Origin: Solirubrobacter taibaiensis
GTDB taxonomy: Bacteria; Actinomycetota; Thermoleophilia; Solirubrobacterales; Solirubrobacteraceae
Assembly: GCA_027587225.1 (NCBI GenBank)
Contig: JAPDDQ010000010.1
Location: forward strand, 62,001 to 126,000
Length of the DNA stretch: 64,000 bases
Direction of reading: 5' to 3'
A program made the position numbers and the translations under genes. The notes beneath the pieces were generated by a model. That model worked only from the letters and a program-made list of their open reading frames with translations, searched no databases and was not told where the DNA came from. Positions 54,915 to 64,000 of the stretch are shown piece by piece. The stretch's first letter is position 1. Each line of letters starts with the position of its first letter.

Positions 54915-56597
54915 ATGTTGCCGATGCGCAGCCACCGGTGGTTCGGCGTCAACGACCTGCGTTCCTTCGGGCATCGCTCCCGGACCCTGCAGATGGGCTA
55001 CGACCGCGAGGACTTCGCCGGCAAGCCGGTGATCGCGGTGGTCAACACGTGGAGCGAGATCAACCCGTGCCACACCCACCTGAGAGATCGAGCGGAGAGC
55101 GTCAAGCGCGGGGTCTGGCAGGCGGGAGGGTTCCCGTTGGAGGTCCCGGCGATCTCTTTGAGCGAGCCGTTCCAGAAGCCGAGCACGATGCTCTATCGGA
55201 ATTTGCTGGCGATGGAGACCGAAGAGCTGCTGCGGTCTTATCCGTTTGACGGAGCCGTGTTGCTGGGCGGCTGCGACAAGACGACACCCGCGTTGGTCAT
55301 GGGCGCGATCTCGGCAGGGTTGCCGTTCATCTTCGTCCCGGCCGGGCCGATGTTGCGGGCCTCCTGGCGCGGCCAGACCCTCGGCTCGGGTTCGGATGTC
55401 TGGAAGTACTGGGACGAGCTCCGAGCCGGAGAAATCAGTCAGGAGGACTGGTCCTCCGCCGAGGAACGCATTGCGAGCTCACCGGGCCACTGCATGACGA
55501 TGGGCACGGCCTCGACGATGACCTCCGCGGTCGAGGCGTTGGGCTTGTCCCTGCCGGGCGCGGCGTCCATCCCGGCGGCGGACAGCGATCACCCGCGGAT
55601 GGCGGTCGCGTCGGGCCGCCGAATCGTCTCGCTGCCGCCACCACCCCTCTCGCTGGAGTCCTTTGAGAACGCCATCAAGGTCGTCCTGGCCCTAGGCGGC
55701 TCCACCAACGCGGTGATCCACCTCATCGCCATGGCAGGCCGAGCGGGCATCGACATCTCTCTACGGCATTTCGACGAGCTCTCCCGCGAAGTCCCGGTCC
55801 TCGCCAACCTGCGGCCGAGCGGCAAATACCTGATGCAGGACTTCTTCGAAGCCGGCGGCCTCCGCGCCCTCATGTCCCAGCTGGACCTGCACGACGTCCC
55901 GACCGTCTCTGGCTACTCGCTCCACGAGACCCTCGAAGACGCCACGGTCTACGACGACGACGTCATCCGCCCCCTCTCGAACCCCGTGAATGATCAAGGC
56001 GGCCTGGCAATCCTCCACGGCACCCTCGCACCAGATGGAGCCGTCATCAAGCACTCGGCCGCTTCCCCGCACCTCCTCACCCACACGGGTCCGGCAGTGG
56101 TCTTCGAGGACTACGACGAGATGAACGCCCGCATCGACGACCCAGACCTCGACGTCACCCCCGACTCAGTACTCGTCCTCCGCAACTCGGGTCCGTTGGG
56201 TGGCCCGGGCATGCCCGAGTGGGGCATGCTCCCGATCCCCAAGAAGCTGCTCGAGCAGGGCGTCCGCGACATGGTCCGGATCAGCGACGCCCGCATGTCC
56301 GGCACCGCCTACGGCACCTGCGTCCTCCACGTCGCCCCCGAGTCCTTCGTCGGCGGCCCTCTCGCATTGGTGCGTACGGGCGATCTCATCTCCCTGGACG
56401 TTCCGAACCGCCGTCTCGACCTCCAGGTCTCGCCCGACGTCCTGTCTTCCCGCCGCGACTCCTGGACTCCTCGCGAGTTCCCGGCCACCCGCGGCTACGC
56501 GAAGCTGTTCGCCGAGCACGTCACCCAGGCCCCCCAGGGCTGCGACTTCGACTTCCTCCACGGCGCCGGCGGCGTCCCCGAGCCCGCGATCCATTGA
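54915..56597 (+). CDS. IlvD/Edd family aldonate dehydratase (L-arabinonate dehydratase-like)
   Basis: A 560-aa [2Fe-2S]-dependent dehydratase. The three cluster cysteines are in NPCHTHL, GGCDKTTP and GHCMTMGTAS, and RISDARMSGTAYGT near the C-terminus is a family signature. The whole sequence follows the pattern of sugar-acid dehydratases (NTWSEINPCHTHL, GGFPLEVPAISLSE, KPSTMLYRNL) rather than amino-acid-biosynthetic IlvD. ATG 54915 or ATG 54924 could be the start; neither has a strong SD. The substrate is probably a pentonate or hexonate. The stop overlaps the oxidase TTG. Confidence 0.86.
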   Translation: MLPMRSHRWFGVNDLRSFGHRSRTLQMGYDREDFAGKPVIAVVNTWSEINPCHTHLRDRAESVKRGVWQAGGFPLEVPAISLSEPFQKPSTMLYRNLLAMETEELLRSYPFDGAVLLGGCDKTTPALVMGAISAGLPFIFVPAGPMLRASWRGQTLGSGSDVWKYWDELRAGEISQEDWSSAEERIASSPGHCMTMGTASTMTSAVEALGLSLPGAASIPAADSDHPRMAVASGRRIVSLPPPPLSLESFENAIKVVLALGGSTNAVIHLIAMAGRAGIDISLRHFDELSREVPVLANLRPSGKYLMQDFFEAGGLRALMSQLDLHDVPTVSGYSLHETLEDATVYDDDVIRPLSNPVNDQGGLAILHGTLAPDGAVIKHSAASPHLLTHTGPAVVFEDYDEMNARIDDPDLDVTPDSVLVLRNSGPLGGPGMPEWGMLPIPKKLLEQGVRDMVRISDARMSGTAYGTCVLHVAPESFVGGPLALVRTGDLISLDVPNRRLDLQVSPDVLSSRRDSWTPREFPATRGYAKLFAEHVTQAPQGCDFDFLHGAGGVPEPAIH

Positions 56598-57790
56598 AGC
56601 CCTGGGATGTAGTAGCCGTCGGCGGGGGAATCCTCGGCCTGGCGACCGCCCGCGAACTGCTCCTCCGCTCCCCCGACGCGCGAGTCCTCGTCCTCGAACG
56701 CGAACCGGAGATCGCCGCCCACCAGACGGGCCACAACTCCGGCGTGATCCACGCCGGCATCTACTACAAGCCGGGCTCCCTCAAGGCCAAGCTCTGCACA
56801 GAGGGCCGCGAAGCCCTCTACGCCTACTGCGACGCCCACGGAGTCCCTTACGAGCGCTGCGGCAAGCTCATCATCGCCCTCAACCAGGCCGAACTGCCTG
56901 CCCTCAATGAGCTCGAACACCGGGGGCGCGAGAACGGAGTCCCCGGCCTGCGCCGCCTCTCCGCTGCCGAAATCCCCGAGATCGAACCCCACGCGACGGG
57001 CGTGGCGGCTCTCCACTCTCCATCGACGGGCATCGTCGACTTCGCCGCCGTCGCCCGCGCCATGGCTGCCGAGATCCAGTCGCTGGGCGTAACGATCCAA
57101 ACCGGCGTCGCCGTCCGCTCCATCACCTGCCACGGAGCGACCACGATCGTCTCCACGAGCGAGGGCGACATCCCCACGTCGCGCGCAGTCGCGTGCGCGG
57201 GCCTCTGGTCCGACCGCTTGGCCCAAGCCTCCGGCGACGACGAGAACCCGAGGATCATCCCCTTCCGAGGCGGCTACGCGAAGCTCAAGCCCGAGGCACG
57301 CCACCTCGTGAAGTCGTTGATCTACCCGGTCCCGGACCCGTCCCTCCCGTTCCTCGGCGTCCACCTGACCAAAACGATCTCCGGCGACGTCTGGCTCGGC
57401 CCCACCGCCCTCCTGGCCCCCTCCCGGTCCGCCTACTCCCTGAAGGAGTTCAACCGCTTCGACATCGGCGAGACCCTCCGCTGGCCCGGCACCTGGAAGA
57501 TGGCCCGCCGCTTCTGGCGCACCGGCCTGACAGAGATGCACTTTGCCGCCCGCCGCTCCGCCTTCGTCGAAGCCTGCGCCGCCTACGTCCCGTCCCTCAA
57601 GCCCTCCGACGTCGAACCGGGCCCCGCCGGCATCCGAGCCCAAGCCGTCGACCGCTCCGGAGCCCTCCTCGACGACTTCGCCTTCGGCACAGCCCCCGGC
57701 GTCGTCCACGTCCGCAACGCCCCATCCCCGGCCGCAACCTCATCCCTGGCCATCGCCAAACTCATCGCGGATCGCCTCGCGGCCTCGTAG
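56594..57790 (+). CDS. lhgO: L-2-hydroxyglutarate oxidase-like FAD enzyme
   Basis: A 398-aa DAO-family flavoprotein. The dinucleotide fold is VVAVGGGILGLATAREL at residues 6-22; HQTGHNSGVIHAGIYYKPGSLKAKLC is diagnostic of LhgO, which oxidises L-2-hydroxyglutarate to 2-oxoglutarate. RGGYAKLKPE and GPTALLAPSR occur later. TTG 56594 is accepted because it overlaps the dehydratase stop as TTGA and directly starts the FAD fold. Why it is coupled to an aldonate dehydratase is unclear. Confidence 0.86.
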   Translation: MKPWDVVAVGGGILGLATARELLLRSPDARVLVLEREPEIAAHQTGHNSGVIHAGIYYKPGSLKAKLCTEGREALYAYCDAHGVPYERCGKLIIALNQAELPALNELEHRGRENGVPGLRRLSAAEIPEIEPHATGVAALHSPSTGIVDFAAVARAMAAEIQSLGVTIQTGVAVRSITCHGATTIVSTSEGDIPTSRAVACAGLWSDRLAQASGDDENPRIIPFRGGYAKLKPEARHLVKSLIYPVPDPSLPFLGVHLTKTISGDVWLGPTALLAPSRSAYSLKEFNRFDIGETLRWPGTWKMARRFWRTGLTEMHFAARRSAFVEACAAYVPSLKPSDVEPGPAGIRAQAVDRSGALLDDFAFGTAPGVVHVRNAPSPAATSSLAIAKLIADRLAAS

Positions 57791-57811
57791 GCGCTACCCT
57801 AGGCGCCGCAC

Positions 57812-57884
<73 letters not shown>

Positions 57885-58157
57885 CTGCCCCGAGATCGTG
57901 CATGCGAGACCTTTCCTGTTTCATGGGAAGACGTGCTGGTCGCGGATGCTCGATGTCCGCGGACCAGACGCAACCTGTCCACGGCTTCTGCGCAATTACA
58001 TGCAGACCCGCGTGGGGCATGTGCGCCCCCTCGGACTCATGCGACCAGATCCACCGGACGTCACGGTTGGTCACGCTGCACTGCTCAATGAGCGACAATG
58101 CCTCCGTCTTGGAGCGCCTCCATTGAGGCGCATCGCCGGGTTGAGGGGGAGATCGGT
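57885..58157. other. Gene-free stretch after tRNA-Thr
   Basis: These 273 bases between the tRNA and the DUF262 gene have no credible gene; short frames here lack SDs and codon bias. Composition is less GC-rich than to the left. No copy of the tRNA 3' end (an attR) was found in the window. Confidence 0.5.
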
Positions 58158-60299
58158 ATGGATGCTGGAGTTCACACGATTACGGAGCTGCTGAGCGCGC
58201 CTGGGCGGTTGCTTGTCCCGGTGTATCAGCGCCCGTACGTGTGGACGCGTGACGCCCAGTGGGAGCCGCTGTGGAACGACATTCTCTGGCTCCTCGACGG
58301 TTTCCTTGAGGGCAAAGCCCGTCGCCACTTCCTGGGCGCCATCGTGCTGCAACAGCTTCCAAATCTTCCCGGCGAACTTCCTCGCCGCGAGATCATTGAT
58401 GGCCAGCAGCGCCTTACGACGTTGCAGATCTTGCTGGCGGCTTGCGCGGCGAGCGCCGGCGAGATGGGAGCCGCCGGCGTGCAGGAGGTTCTTGGTGGAT
58501 TTGTGCGCAACAGCGAATACCTCGCTAAGGGCGACGACATCTACAAGCTTTGGCCGACCGAGAACGACCGGTATGCCTATCGCCTCGTCATGACGAGTGG
58601 CGGCCCGCCCGCTGACGCCCCGGACGATCCGTCCAACAGCATCCAGGAGGCGTTCGACTTCTTCGCCGATTCCGCGAAGGAGTTTGCGATTTCCGGCGGC
58701 GTCGATAGCGCGGCGATCACCTCGCGCTTCGAGGCGCTGCTGAGCGTGCTTATGCAGCAGCTTCACGTCGTGTCGATCAACCTTCAGCAGGGCGACGACG
58801 CGCAGGTCATCTTCGAGACGTTGAACGCTCGTGGCACCCCGCTCCTCGAGATGGACAACGTCAAGAACGCGCTCTTTCATCGCGCGAGCCAGCAAGGCCA
58901 CGACGTTCAGGCACTCAACGATGATGTTTGGCAGCCAGAGCTCGGCGACGTGTATTGGCGCGACGAGGTGCGCCAGGGACGGCTGGTCAGGCCGCGCGCC
59001 GAGCTCTTCCTAAATCACTGGCTGACGATGGTTTCCCGCGACACGGTAATGGCGACCAAGCTGTTCCAAGCATTCCGCGGCAGAGTCCTCGACGAGTCGC
59101 CTGCGACGGACGCTGCGGTGCTCACGCGAGAGCTGTGTAGAGACGCCGCCATCATGCGCGGGTTCGACCACTTTGAGCCGACCTCGGCGAACGGCCGCTT
59201 CTTCCGCGCCTTGGAAGGCGTCGACACGACGACCGTCCTGCCCCTTACGTTGCTTCTGTTCCGGAACGAGGAACTTGATCACGCTCGGCGCGAGCGCGCC
59301 CTGGTGGCGTTGGAGAGCTACCTCGTGCGGCGCATGCTTCTCGCGTCCACGACCAAGGCTTACAACCGGTTGTTTGTGGACGTGCTCGGGCCGGTCGCTG
59401 CCCAGCCTGACGTAGCGGACGACATCGTGCTTGGAGCACTCGCATCGTCCTCGGCGGCGAGCGCGCTGTGGCCTAGTGACGATCAGCTTCGAAAGCACCT
59501 TCTCAGGCACCCGCTTTACGGCTACATCGCCCGGTCGCGCGTCGAGTACCTGCTTTGGGAAATCGAGCTGGTGTTGCGCGACTCCAGCAAGACCGAACCG
59601 ATCGTCGCTAAGCCGAAGAAGCTCTCGATCGAGCACGTTCTACCGCAGACCTGGGAAGAGACCTGGCCGCTCAACGAGCCCACAGAGGAAGGACTGGAGA
59701 CGCGTTCCTCGGTGATCAACGTGCTTGGCAACCTTACGCTTGTCACTGGTGAGCTGAACTCCGCGATGTCGAACGCGCCATGGGTTATCAAGCGACAGCG
59801 CTTGGAAAAGTCGATTCTGCTCTTGAACTCTCAGATCAAGCCAATCGCCGAGTGGGGCGAGCAGGCAATCCTTGACCGCGGCGACGGTCTGATAGATCTG
59901 ATTCTCAAGCGCTGGCCGGGCCCGTCCACGATGATTCCGGGATTCGATCCGCTGGCTGTAAAGCCGGTGGTCGCGGAAGTCAATGCCGAACTGGCCGAGT
60001 TGACCGCGGAACAGCTCATTGCAGTCCTTGACCATACTTTTGAGCTAATGCGCACGTTGCTCGTCGACCTTGCGGCCAACCCTGGTCGGCGCCGCCGCTT
60101 CATCGAAATCGAGGATGCGCTGGGATGGTCGCGGGGCCGCCTGGCGAGCGTACTCGGTGGTTTCGCTGTCTTCTCAAAGGCCAAGATCGAGGGCAAGCGC
60201 CCTTACCGGATCGGCAAGGACGAAGACGGCAGCTGGTGGATGTGGATGGACGATGCTCGCGCCGAGACAACCAGTGCACACCTCGTGCTGAGCGCGTGA
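58158..60299 (+). CDS. GmrSD-type DUF262/DUF1524 protein, probable modification-dependent restriction enzyme
   Basis: A 713-aa protein. ATG 58158 has GGGGGAG upstream. The N-terminal DUF262 (GmrS/ParB-like NTPase) shows PVYQRPYVW (residues 21-29) and IIDGQQRLTTL (79-89). The DUF1524 (GmrD, His-Me finger nuclease) motif is SIEHVLPQTW with His493, then LGNLTLV near 523. The last 150 residues form an additional uncharacterised domain. GmrSD/BrxU proteins cleave modified phage DNA and often lie within BREX islands; PglW follows here. Codon use includes many T-ending and A-ending codons, unlike neighbours to the left, which suggests acquisition. Confidence 0.85.
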   Translation: MDAGVHTITELLSAPGRLLVPVYQRPYVWTRDAQWEPLWNDILWLLDGFLEGKARRHFLGAIVLQQLPNLPGELPRREIIDGQQRLTTLQILLAACAASAGEMGAAGVQEVLGGFVRNSEYLAKGDDIYKLWPTENDRYAYRLVMTSGGPPADAPDDPSNSIQEAFDFFADSAKEFAISGGVDSAAITSRFEALLSVLMQQLHVVSINLQQGDDAQVIFETLNARGTPLLEMDNVKNALFHRASQQGHDVQALNDDVWQPELGDVYWRDEVRQGRLVRPRAELFLNHWLTMVSRDTVMATKLFQAFRGRVLDESPATDAAVLTRELCRDAAIMRGFDHFEPTSANGRFFRALEGVDTTTVLPLTLLLFRNEELDHARRERALVALESYLVRRMLLASTTKAYNRLFVDVLGPVAAQPDVADDIVLGALASSSAASALWPSDDQLRKHLLRHPLYGYIARSRVEYLLWEIELVLRDSSKTEPIVAKPKKLSIEHVLPQTWEETWPLNEPTEEGLETRSSVINVLGNLTLVTGELNSAMSNAPWVIKRQRLEKSILLLNSQIKPIAEWGEQAILDRGDGLIDLILKRWPGPSTMIPGFDPLAVKPVVAEVNAELAELTAEQLIAVLDHTFELMRTLLVDLAANPGRRRRFIEIEDALGWSRGRLASVLGGFAVFSKAKIEGKRPYRIGKDEDGSWWMWMDDARAETTSAHLVLSA

Positions 60300-60306
60300 G
60301 CCGCAG

Positions 60307-60567
60307 GTGGCAGGCGTGAGTAGTTGGTGTGGTCTCGTTGCCCCCGCCGGCGCCAACTTGCAGTTGAGCGAGTCCGCGCATACGCGCACGGCGGTCACTT
60401 TGGCCTACGGCTCGGCCGCTTCAATGTGTTGCGTGAAGGATCCCGAGACCGCGGACGTCGCTACGCGCTCGCGCTACCACGATGAGGGCGCTGTCTCCTA
60501 CGACTGTGGGGCCCTGTGCGGTCGACTCCTCACGCGCCACGAGCTCCATCGGAGCGAGGGCGCATGA
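60307..60567 (+). CDS. Small cysteine-containing ORF coupled to pglW
   Basis: An 86-codon frame starting GTG (60307, or GTG 60316) and ending in an ATGA overlap with the pglW start. It has six cysteines and no recognised domain. Codon bias is ambiguous and no strong SD is seen, so it may be a chance frame; the exact overlap with pglW is the main support. The interval 60300-60563 holds no other candidate. Confidence 0.35.
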   Translation: MAGVSSWCGLVAPAGANLQLSESAHTRTAVTLAYGSAASMCCVKDPETADVATRSRYHDEGAVSYDCGALCGRLLTRHELHRSEGA

Positions 60568-63500
60568 AGGACCGCTGGATCCAGGTAACGCAGTCGGAGT
60601 TCCCGTGGGAACAAGAGGCGCTCACGTTTGTCAAGGAGCGTCTGCCCGACCATGAGCCCTACCGCGCTTGGGCGAACTTCGAGTTTATCCAGGACGGCAA
60701 TATCGGCGAGGTCGATCTCTTCGTCATCAGCCCGAAGGGTCTGTTTCTGGTCGAGATCAAGAGCTGGCCCGGCGTCGTCCGCGGCGACGCGGGGACCTGG
60801 CGGCGCACGCTGCCCGGCCGGACGCGCGAGGTCAGCCTGGACAACCCCGTCGTCCTCGCCAACCGCAAAGCGAAGCGACTCAAGTCGCTACTAGCACGCC
60901 AGCCGGCGCTGCGCAGCGAGACCGTTCCGTTCATCGCGCCGCTGGTCTTCCTCTCTCACATCGACCTCGACTGCCGGCTCGACGCGAGCGCCCGCGATCA
61001 CGTCGCTGGCCTCGGGAGGGACGGCGACGACCGCCCGATCCAAGCGGGCGGGTTGCCAGGAGTCATCGACGCCCTCGCGAAGTTCACGCCCGAGGAACAC
61101 GACGCGCTGCGCCGCCGTCGAATCGACCGGCCGATGGCGAAGCGGATCACCGAGGCCTTCGAACAGGCCGGCATCCGCCCGTCACAGCGCTCGCGCAAGG
61201 TCGCCGACCTTGACCTCGGCGACCTCCTCGACGAGGGTGCCGGATATCAGGACTTCGCCGCGGTTCATCCGCGCGCCGCGCACGCATATCGCCGGGTGCG
61301 AATCTACGGCACGCCAGATCAGGATCCCGCACAGCGTCAAGTCATCGTCCGCGCCGCGCAACGCGAATTCGAGCTGCTGTCGGCCGTCGACCATCCCGGA
61401 ATCCTCAAAGCGCTGGACATGCACGAGCATGAACTCGGCCCGGCGTTGGTCTACGCGCGCGATCCGTCCGAAATTCGTCTCGACCATTTCCTCGAGGACC
61501 GCGGTGGCGGGCTCGGCCTCTATGACCGCCTCCGCCTGCTCCGCGACATCGCCGAGACGGTCGCGTACGCCCACGGCCGACACTTCGCGCATCGCGCGCT
61601 CTCGCCGCGCAGCATCCTCGTGACCCGGCCAGGCGACAAGGAGCAAGGGTTCAAGATCTTCAACTGGCAGACGGGCTCGCGCGACTCCGCCACCGGGACG
61701 TCCGCAGGGACCATCCGCGGGACTTCGCACGTCGGGGACCTCGTCGACACTGAGACCGCTCCCTATCTCGCTCCCGAATCGGTGACGATCGCCGACCCCG
61801 ACCCGCAACTCCTCGACGTCTTCTCACTCGGCGCGATCGCCTATCACGTCCTCACCGGCCAGCCGCCCGCAGCCTCGCTGGCGGCGCTCGTCGAGCGTCT
61901 AGAGCGCGACGGGGCGCTCGAGGTCGCAGCGGTGCTCGATGGTGCGGGTGAGGCGCTGAGCGACCTCGTTCGCGGGGCGACGTTCGCCAACGCGACCGAG
62001 CGTTTCGCGTCGATGAGTGAATTTCTCGAGTACCTGACGCTCGTCGAGGAGGAGCTCACGGCGCCGGAGGAGCCGGAGGACGAAGCAGAGACCGACCCAG
62101 TCACTGCCCGGCCCGGTGACCTCGTCGGCGGCTACCTGGTCGTTAAGCGGCTGGGCCGCGGGTCGACCGCCGTTGCGCTGCTCGTCGAGGATGAAGCCGG
62201 GCAGCAGCGTGTGCTGAAGATCGCCGCCGATCCGGAGCGCAACCCGCGCATCCGCGACGAGGCTGCCGTCCTCGCACGCCTACGAGACCGCACGATCATT
62301 GCCAGTCATGGCGAGGCGATCTCGGCCGCTGGCCATGATGGGATCGTCCTCTCATATGCCGACAAGGGCACTCTTGCACAGCAACTGCACCGCGACGGGC
62401 GTCTCAGCCTCGGCACCCTGGAGCGCTTCGGCGGCGACCTCCTTTCCGCGTTGAGCTACCTCGAGCAGGTCGGCATCACTCACCGGGACATCAAGCCCGA
62501 GAACCTCGGCGTCACCGAAGTTGGCCCGCGCAAAGAGCCGCACCTGGTGCTGATGGACTTCTCGCTGTCGAGTGCCTCACCCGATCAGCTCACGGTTGGC
62601 ACCCGCCCGTACCTCGACCCGTTCCTGGGACGCAAACACGGGCGCCCCCGCTGGGACCTCGCCGGTGACCGCTTCGCGGCGGCGATCGTGCTGCACGAGA
62701 TGGCGGCCGGCACGCTTCCCTTCTGGGAGTCGCGTAACACCGATCCGCGCTTTACCGAAGCCGAAGCAACGGTCGACCGCGATGCCTTCCCGCGGGAGAT
62801 CGCCGAACCGCTGGCCGAACTGTTGGAGCGGGCGCTCGCGCGTGACGCAAAGGAGCGCTTCGACACCGCCGACGACCTCGCGCGCGAGTTCAGTCGGATC
62901 TTCGCAGGCGTCAGTCAGTCGGCCGACGGCGCCGGAGCCTCCGAGCGCGCGGCCGAGCTTCGCGCCGCCGCGACGCACGACACGCCTGTCACGGCGATCG
63001 GGCTCAGTGCTCGTGCGACAGACTTCCTCGAGCGCAGCAACGTGCAGACGGTCGCGGACCTCATCGGGCTCCCGCCGCTGGCAATCAACTCCGGCCGCGG
63101 TATCGGCCTGGGCACGCGGCGGGAACTGACCACCGCGCTCCAGGACCTGCGGGACCGGCTGCGCGAGTCCCACCGTCAGACGGTCGCGGTCACCAAGGCG
63201 GAGGAATCCGTCGACGAGGAAGGCCGACTCATCACGCTCGCCGGGCAGCTGCTTCCGAGCGAGACTCCGCGCAACCGAGCGACCGTCGCGGCGCTGCGCC
63301 TGCTGCTGGGCCTCGAGCCGCTCGCCGACTCCGCGGTTTGGCCGAGCCAGACGGAGGTCGGCAGCCAACTCGACGTCACACGCGCGCGTGTCGGCCAGAT
63401 TCTGGCCAAAGCGCGTGATGGCTGGGCGAAGCTCAAAGGGTTCAGCGACATTCGGGACGAGCTCGTCGAGCAGATCGACGCGCTCGGAACGGTCGCCACT

Positions 63501-64000
63501 GCCGAGGACGTCGAGCGTGCGCTAGCGGCGGATCGTGGAAGCGGCGATCCGGACGGCGATCAGTCTCTTGCCCGAGCGGTGGCCCGCGCGGCCGTCGAGG
63601 TCGAGCTGGCGTCCGACCAGCCGCGGGTCGCGCAGCGGCGCACGCACGACGGGCGTGTCCTGCTCGCGACCACCGGAGCCGACGATGAACGCCAGCGAGC
63701 GTTGGACTACGCCCTCCGCCTGGGAGCGGTCGCCGACGAGATCGCAAGCACTGAGACACTCGTCGCCCCGGCTGAGGTCACGGCACGCCTCCAGCGTCTC
63801 ACCCCGCCCGCCGGGATGCCGGCATTGGCGGCCGAGCGCCTCGTCGCGCTGGCGGCAGCCGTGTCGACGAGCGCCGCAGTCTCGGCCCGCCTGGAACTGC
63901 ATCCTCGTCAGATGCCCGCTGCACGGGCGCTCACCCTCGGCCGCGCAGCGCTTCTGGGCAGCGACGAGATCCGCCCCGAAGAGATCATCCGCCGGATCGC
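60564..64000 (+). CDS. pglW: PglW-type BREX serine/threonine kinase with NERD domain (3' truncated by window)
   Basis: An uninterrupted frame of 1,145 codons running off the window. ATG 60564 has GGAGCGAGGG upstream. Residues 10-170 form a NERD nuclease-like domain (GEVDLFVI with Asp51; LVEIKS with Glu64 and Lys66). Residues about 230-500 are a pseudokinase: the catalytic loop reads HRALSPRS (343-350) without Asp, and DFG is lost. Residues about 525-800 are an apparently active kinase: Lys552, HRDIKPEN (640-647), DFSLS (Asp665), GTRPYLDP. Later a sigma-region-4-like helix-turn-helix (QTEVGSQLDVTRARVGQILAKA) follows. This order matches PglW of type 2 BREX (Pgl). Partner genes would lie to the right. 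Confidence 0.87.
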   Translation, partial: MKDRWIQVTQSEFPWEQEALTFVKERLPDHEPYRAWANFEFIQDGNIGEVDLFVISPKGLFLVEIKSWPGVVRGDAGTWRRTLPGRTREVSLDNPVVLANRKAKRLKSLLARQPALRSETVPFIAPLVFLSHIDLDCRLDASARDHVAGLGRDGDDRPIQAGGLPGVIDALAKFTPEEHDALRRRRIDRPMAKRITEAFEQAGIRPSQRSRKVADLDLGDLLDEGAGYQDFAAVHPRAAHAYRRVRIYGTPDQDPAQRQVIVRAAQREFELLSAVDHPGILKALDMHEHELGPALVYARDPSEIRLDHFLEDRGGGLGLYDRLRLLRDIAETVAYAHGRHFAHRALSPRSILVTRPGDKEQGFKIFNWQTGSRDSATGTSAGTIRGTSHVGDLVDTETAPYLAPESVTIADPDPQLLDVFSLGAIAYHVLTGQPPAASLAALVERLERDGALEVAAVLDGAGEALSDLVRGATFANATERFASMSEFLEYLTLVEEELTAPEEPEDEAETDPVTARPGDLVGGYLVVKRLGRGSTAVALLVEDEAGQQRVLKIAADPERNPRIRDEAAVLARLRDRTIIASHGEAISAAGHDGIVLSYADKGTLAQQLHRDGRLSLGTLERFGGDLLSALSYLEQVGITHRDIKPENLGVTEVGPRKEPHLVLMDFSLSSASPDQLTVGTRPYLDPFLGRKHGRPRWDLAGDRFAAAIVLHEMAAGTLPFWESRNTDPRFTEAEATVDRDAFPREIAEPLAELLERALARDAKERFDTADDLAREFSRIFAGVSQSADGAGASERAAELRAAATHDTPVTAIGLSARATDFLERSNVQTVADLIGLPPLAINSGRGIGLGTRRELTTALQDLRDRLRESHRQTVAVTKAEESVDEEGRLITLAGQLLPSETPRNRATVAALRLLLGLEPLADSAVWPSQTEVGSQLDVTRARVGQILAKARDGWAKLKGFSDIRDELVEQIDALGTVATAEDVERALAADRGSGDPDGDQSLARAVARAAVEVELASDQPRVAQRRTHDGRVLLATTGADDERQRALDYALRLGAVADEIASTETLVAPAEVTARLQRLTPPAGMPALAAERLVALAAAVSTSAAVSARLELHPRQMPAARALTLGRAALLGSDEIRPEEIIRRI

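Overview
The window is about 64 kb of very GC-rich DNA, strongly third-position G/C biased and tightly packed, with many 4-base start/stop overlaps. Gene content points to an actinomycete, most likely Thermoleophilia/Solirubrobacterales: a biotin synthase auxiliary protein in the biotin operon, a type 2 BREX PglW kinase, a Streptomyces-like MatB, and secreted PKD/CBM proteins. The placement is inference from gene content, not a database match.

Layout. 1-4257: 3' part of a respiratory formate dehydrogenase operon (alpha fragment, 4Fe-4S beta, NrfD membrane subunit), then an unknown 197-aa protein. 4906-22301: a probable L-fucose utilisation locus. A minus-strand operon (L-fuconate dehydratase, SDR, aldo/keto reductase, sugar ABC ATPase, permease and lipoprotein) diverges from a lactonase and a FadR-type GntR regulator. 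These are followed by a secreted GH95-like glycosidase and a 1,893-aa secreted sorbosone-dehydrogenase/PKD/CBM6/ThuA protein. A palindrome close to AAACATCSGATGTTT recurs in the divergent promoter region and before the glycosidase, so the regulator probably controls the whole set. The glycosidase would release the sugar, the ABC system import it, and the enzymes oxidise and dehydrate it.

22344-31275: mixed housekeeping and secreted genes: methyltransferase, YjbR, AlkZ-like protein, acyltransferase, a DpgC-like enzyme with a CoA ligase, SGNH hydrolase, Tat-exported BBE-type flavoenzyme, YkuD transpeptidase and a DUF11-type protein. 31507-34983: methionine operon (metY, CoA-binding protein, metX, thioesterase-like protein). 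34958-47270: signalling and surface genes: hybrid histidine kinase with OmpR regulator, malonyl-CoA synthetase, GGDEF-EAL and EAL-DICT proteins, two secreted proteins, a deacetylase and a C45 acyltransferase.

47218-54617: a long minus-strand run: acetyltransferase, metallophosphoesterase, bioA-bioD-bioB-bsaP-bioF, then a TerC transporter preceded by a probable yybP-ykoY manganese riboswitch that overlaps the end of bioF. 54915-57790: aldonate dehydratase coupled to an LhgO-type oxidase. 57812-57884: tRNA-Thr(GGT). Beyond it, base and codon use loosens and a defence island begins: a GmrSD-type DUF262/DUF1524 protein, a small coupled ORF, and the first 1,145 codons of PglW, which runs off the right edge. 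The rest of the presumed BREX system lies outside the window.
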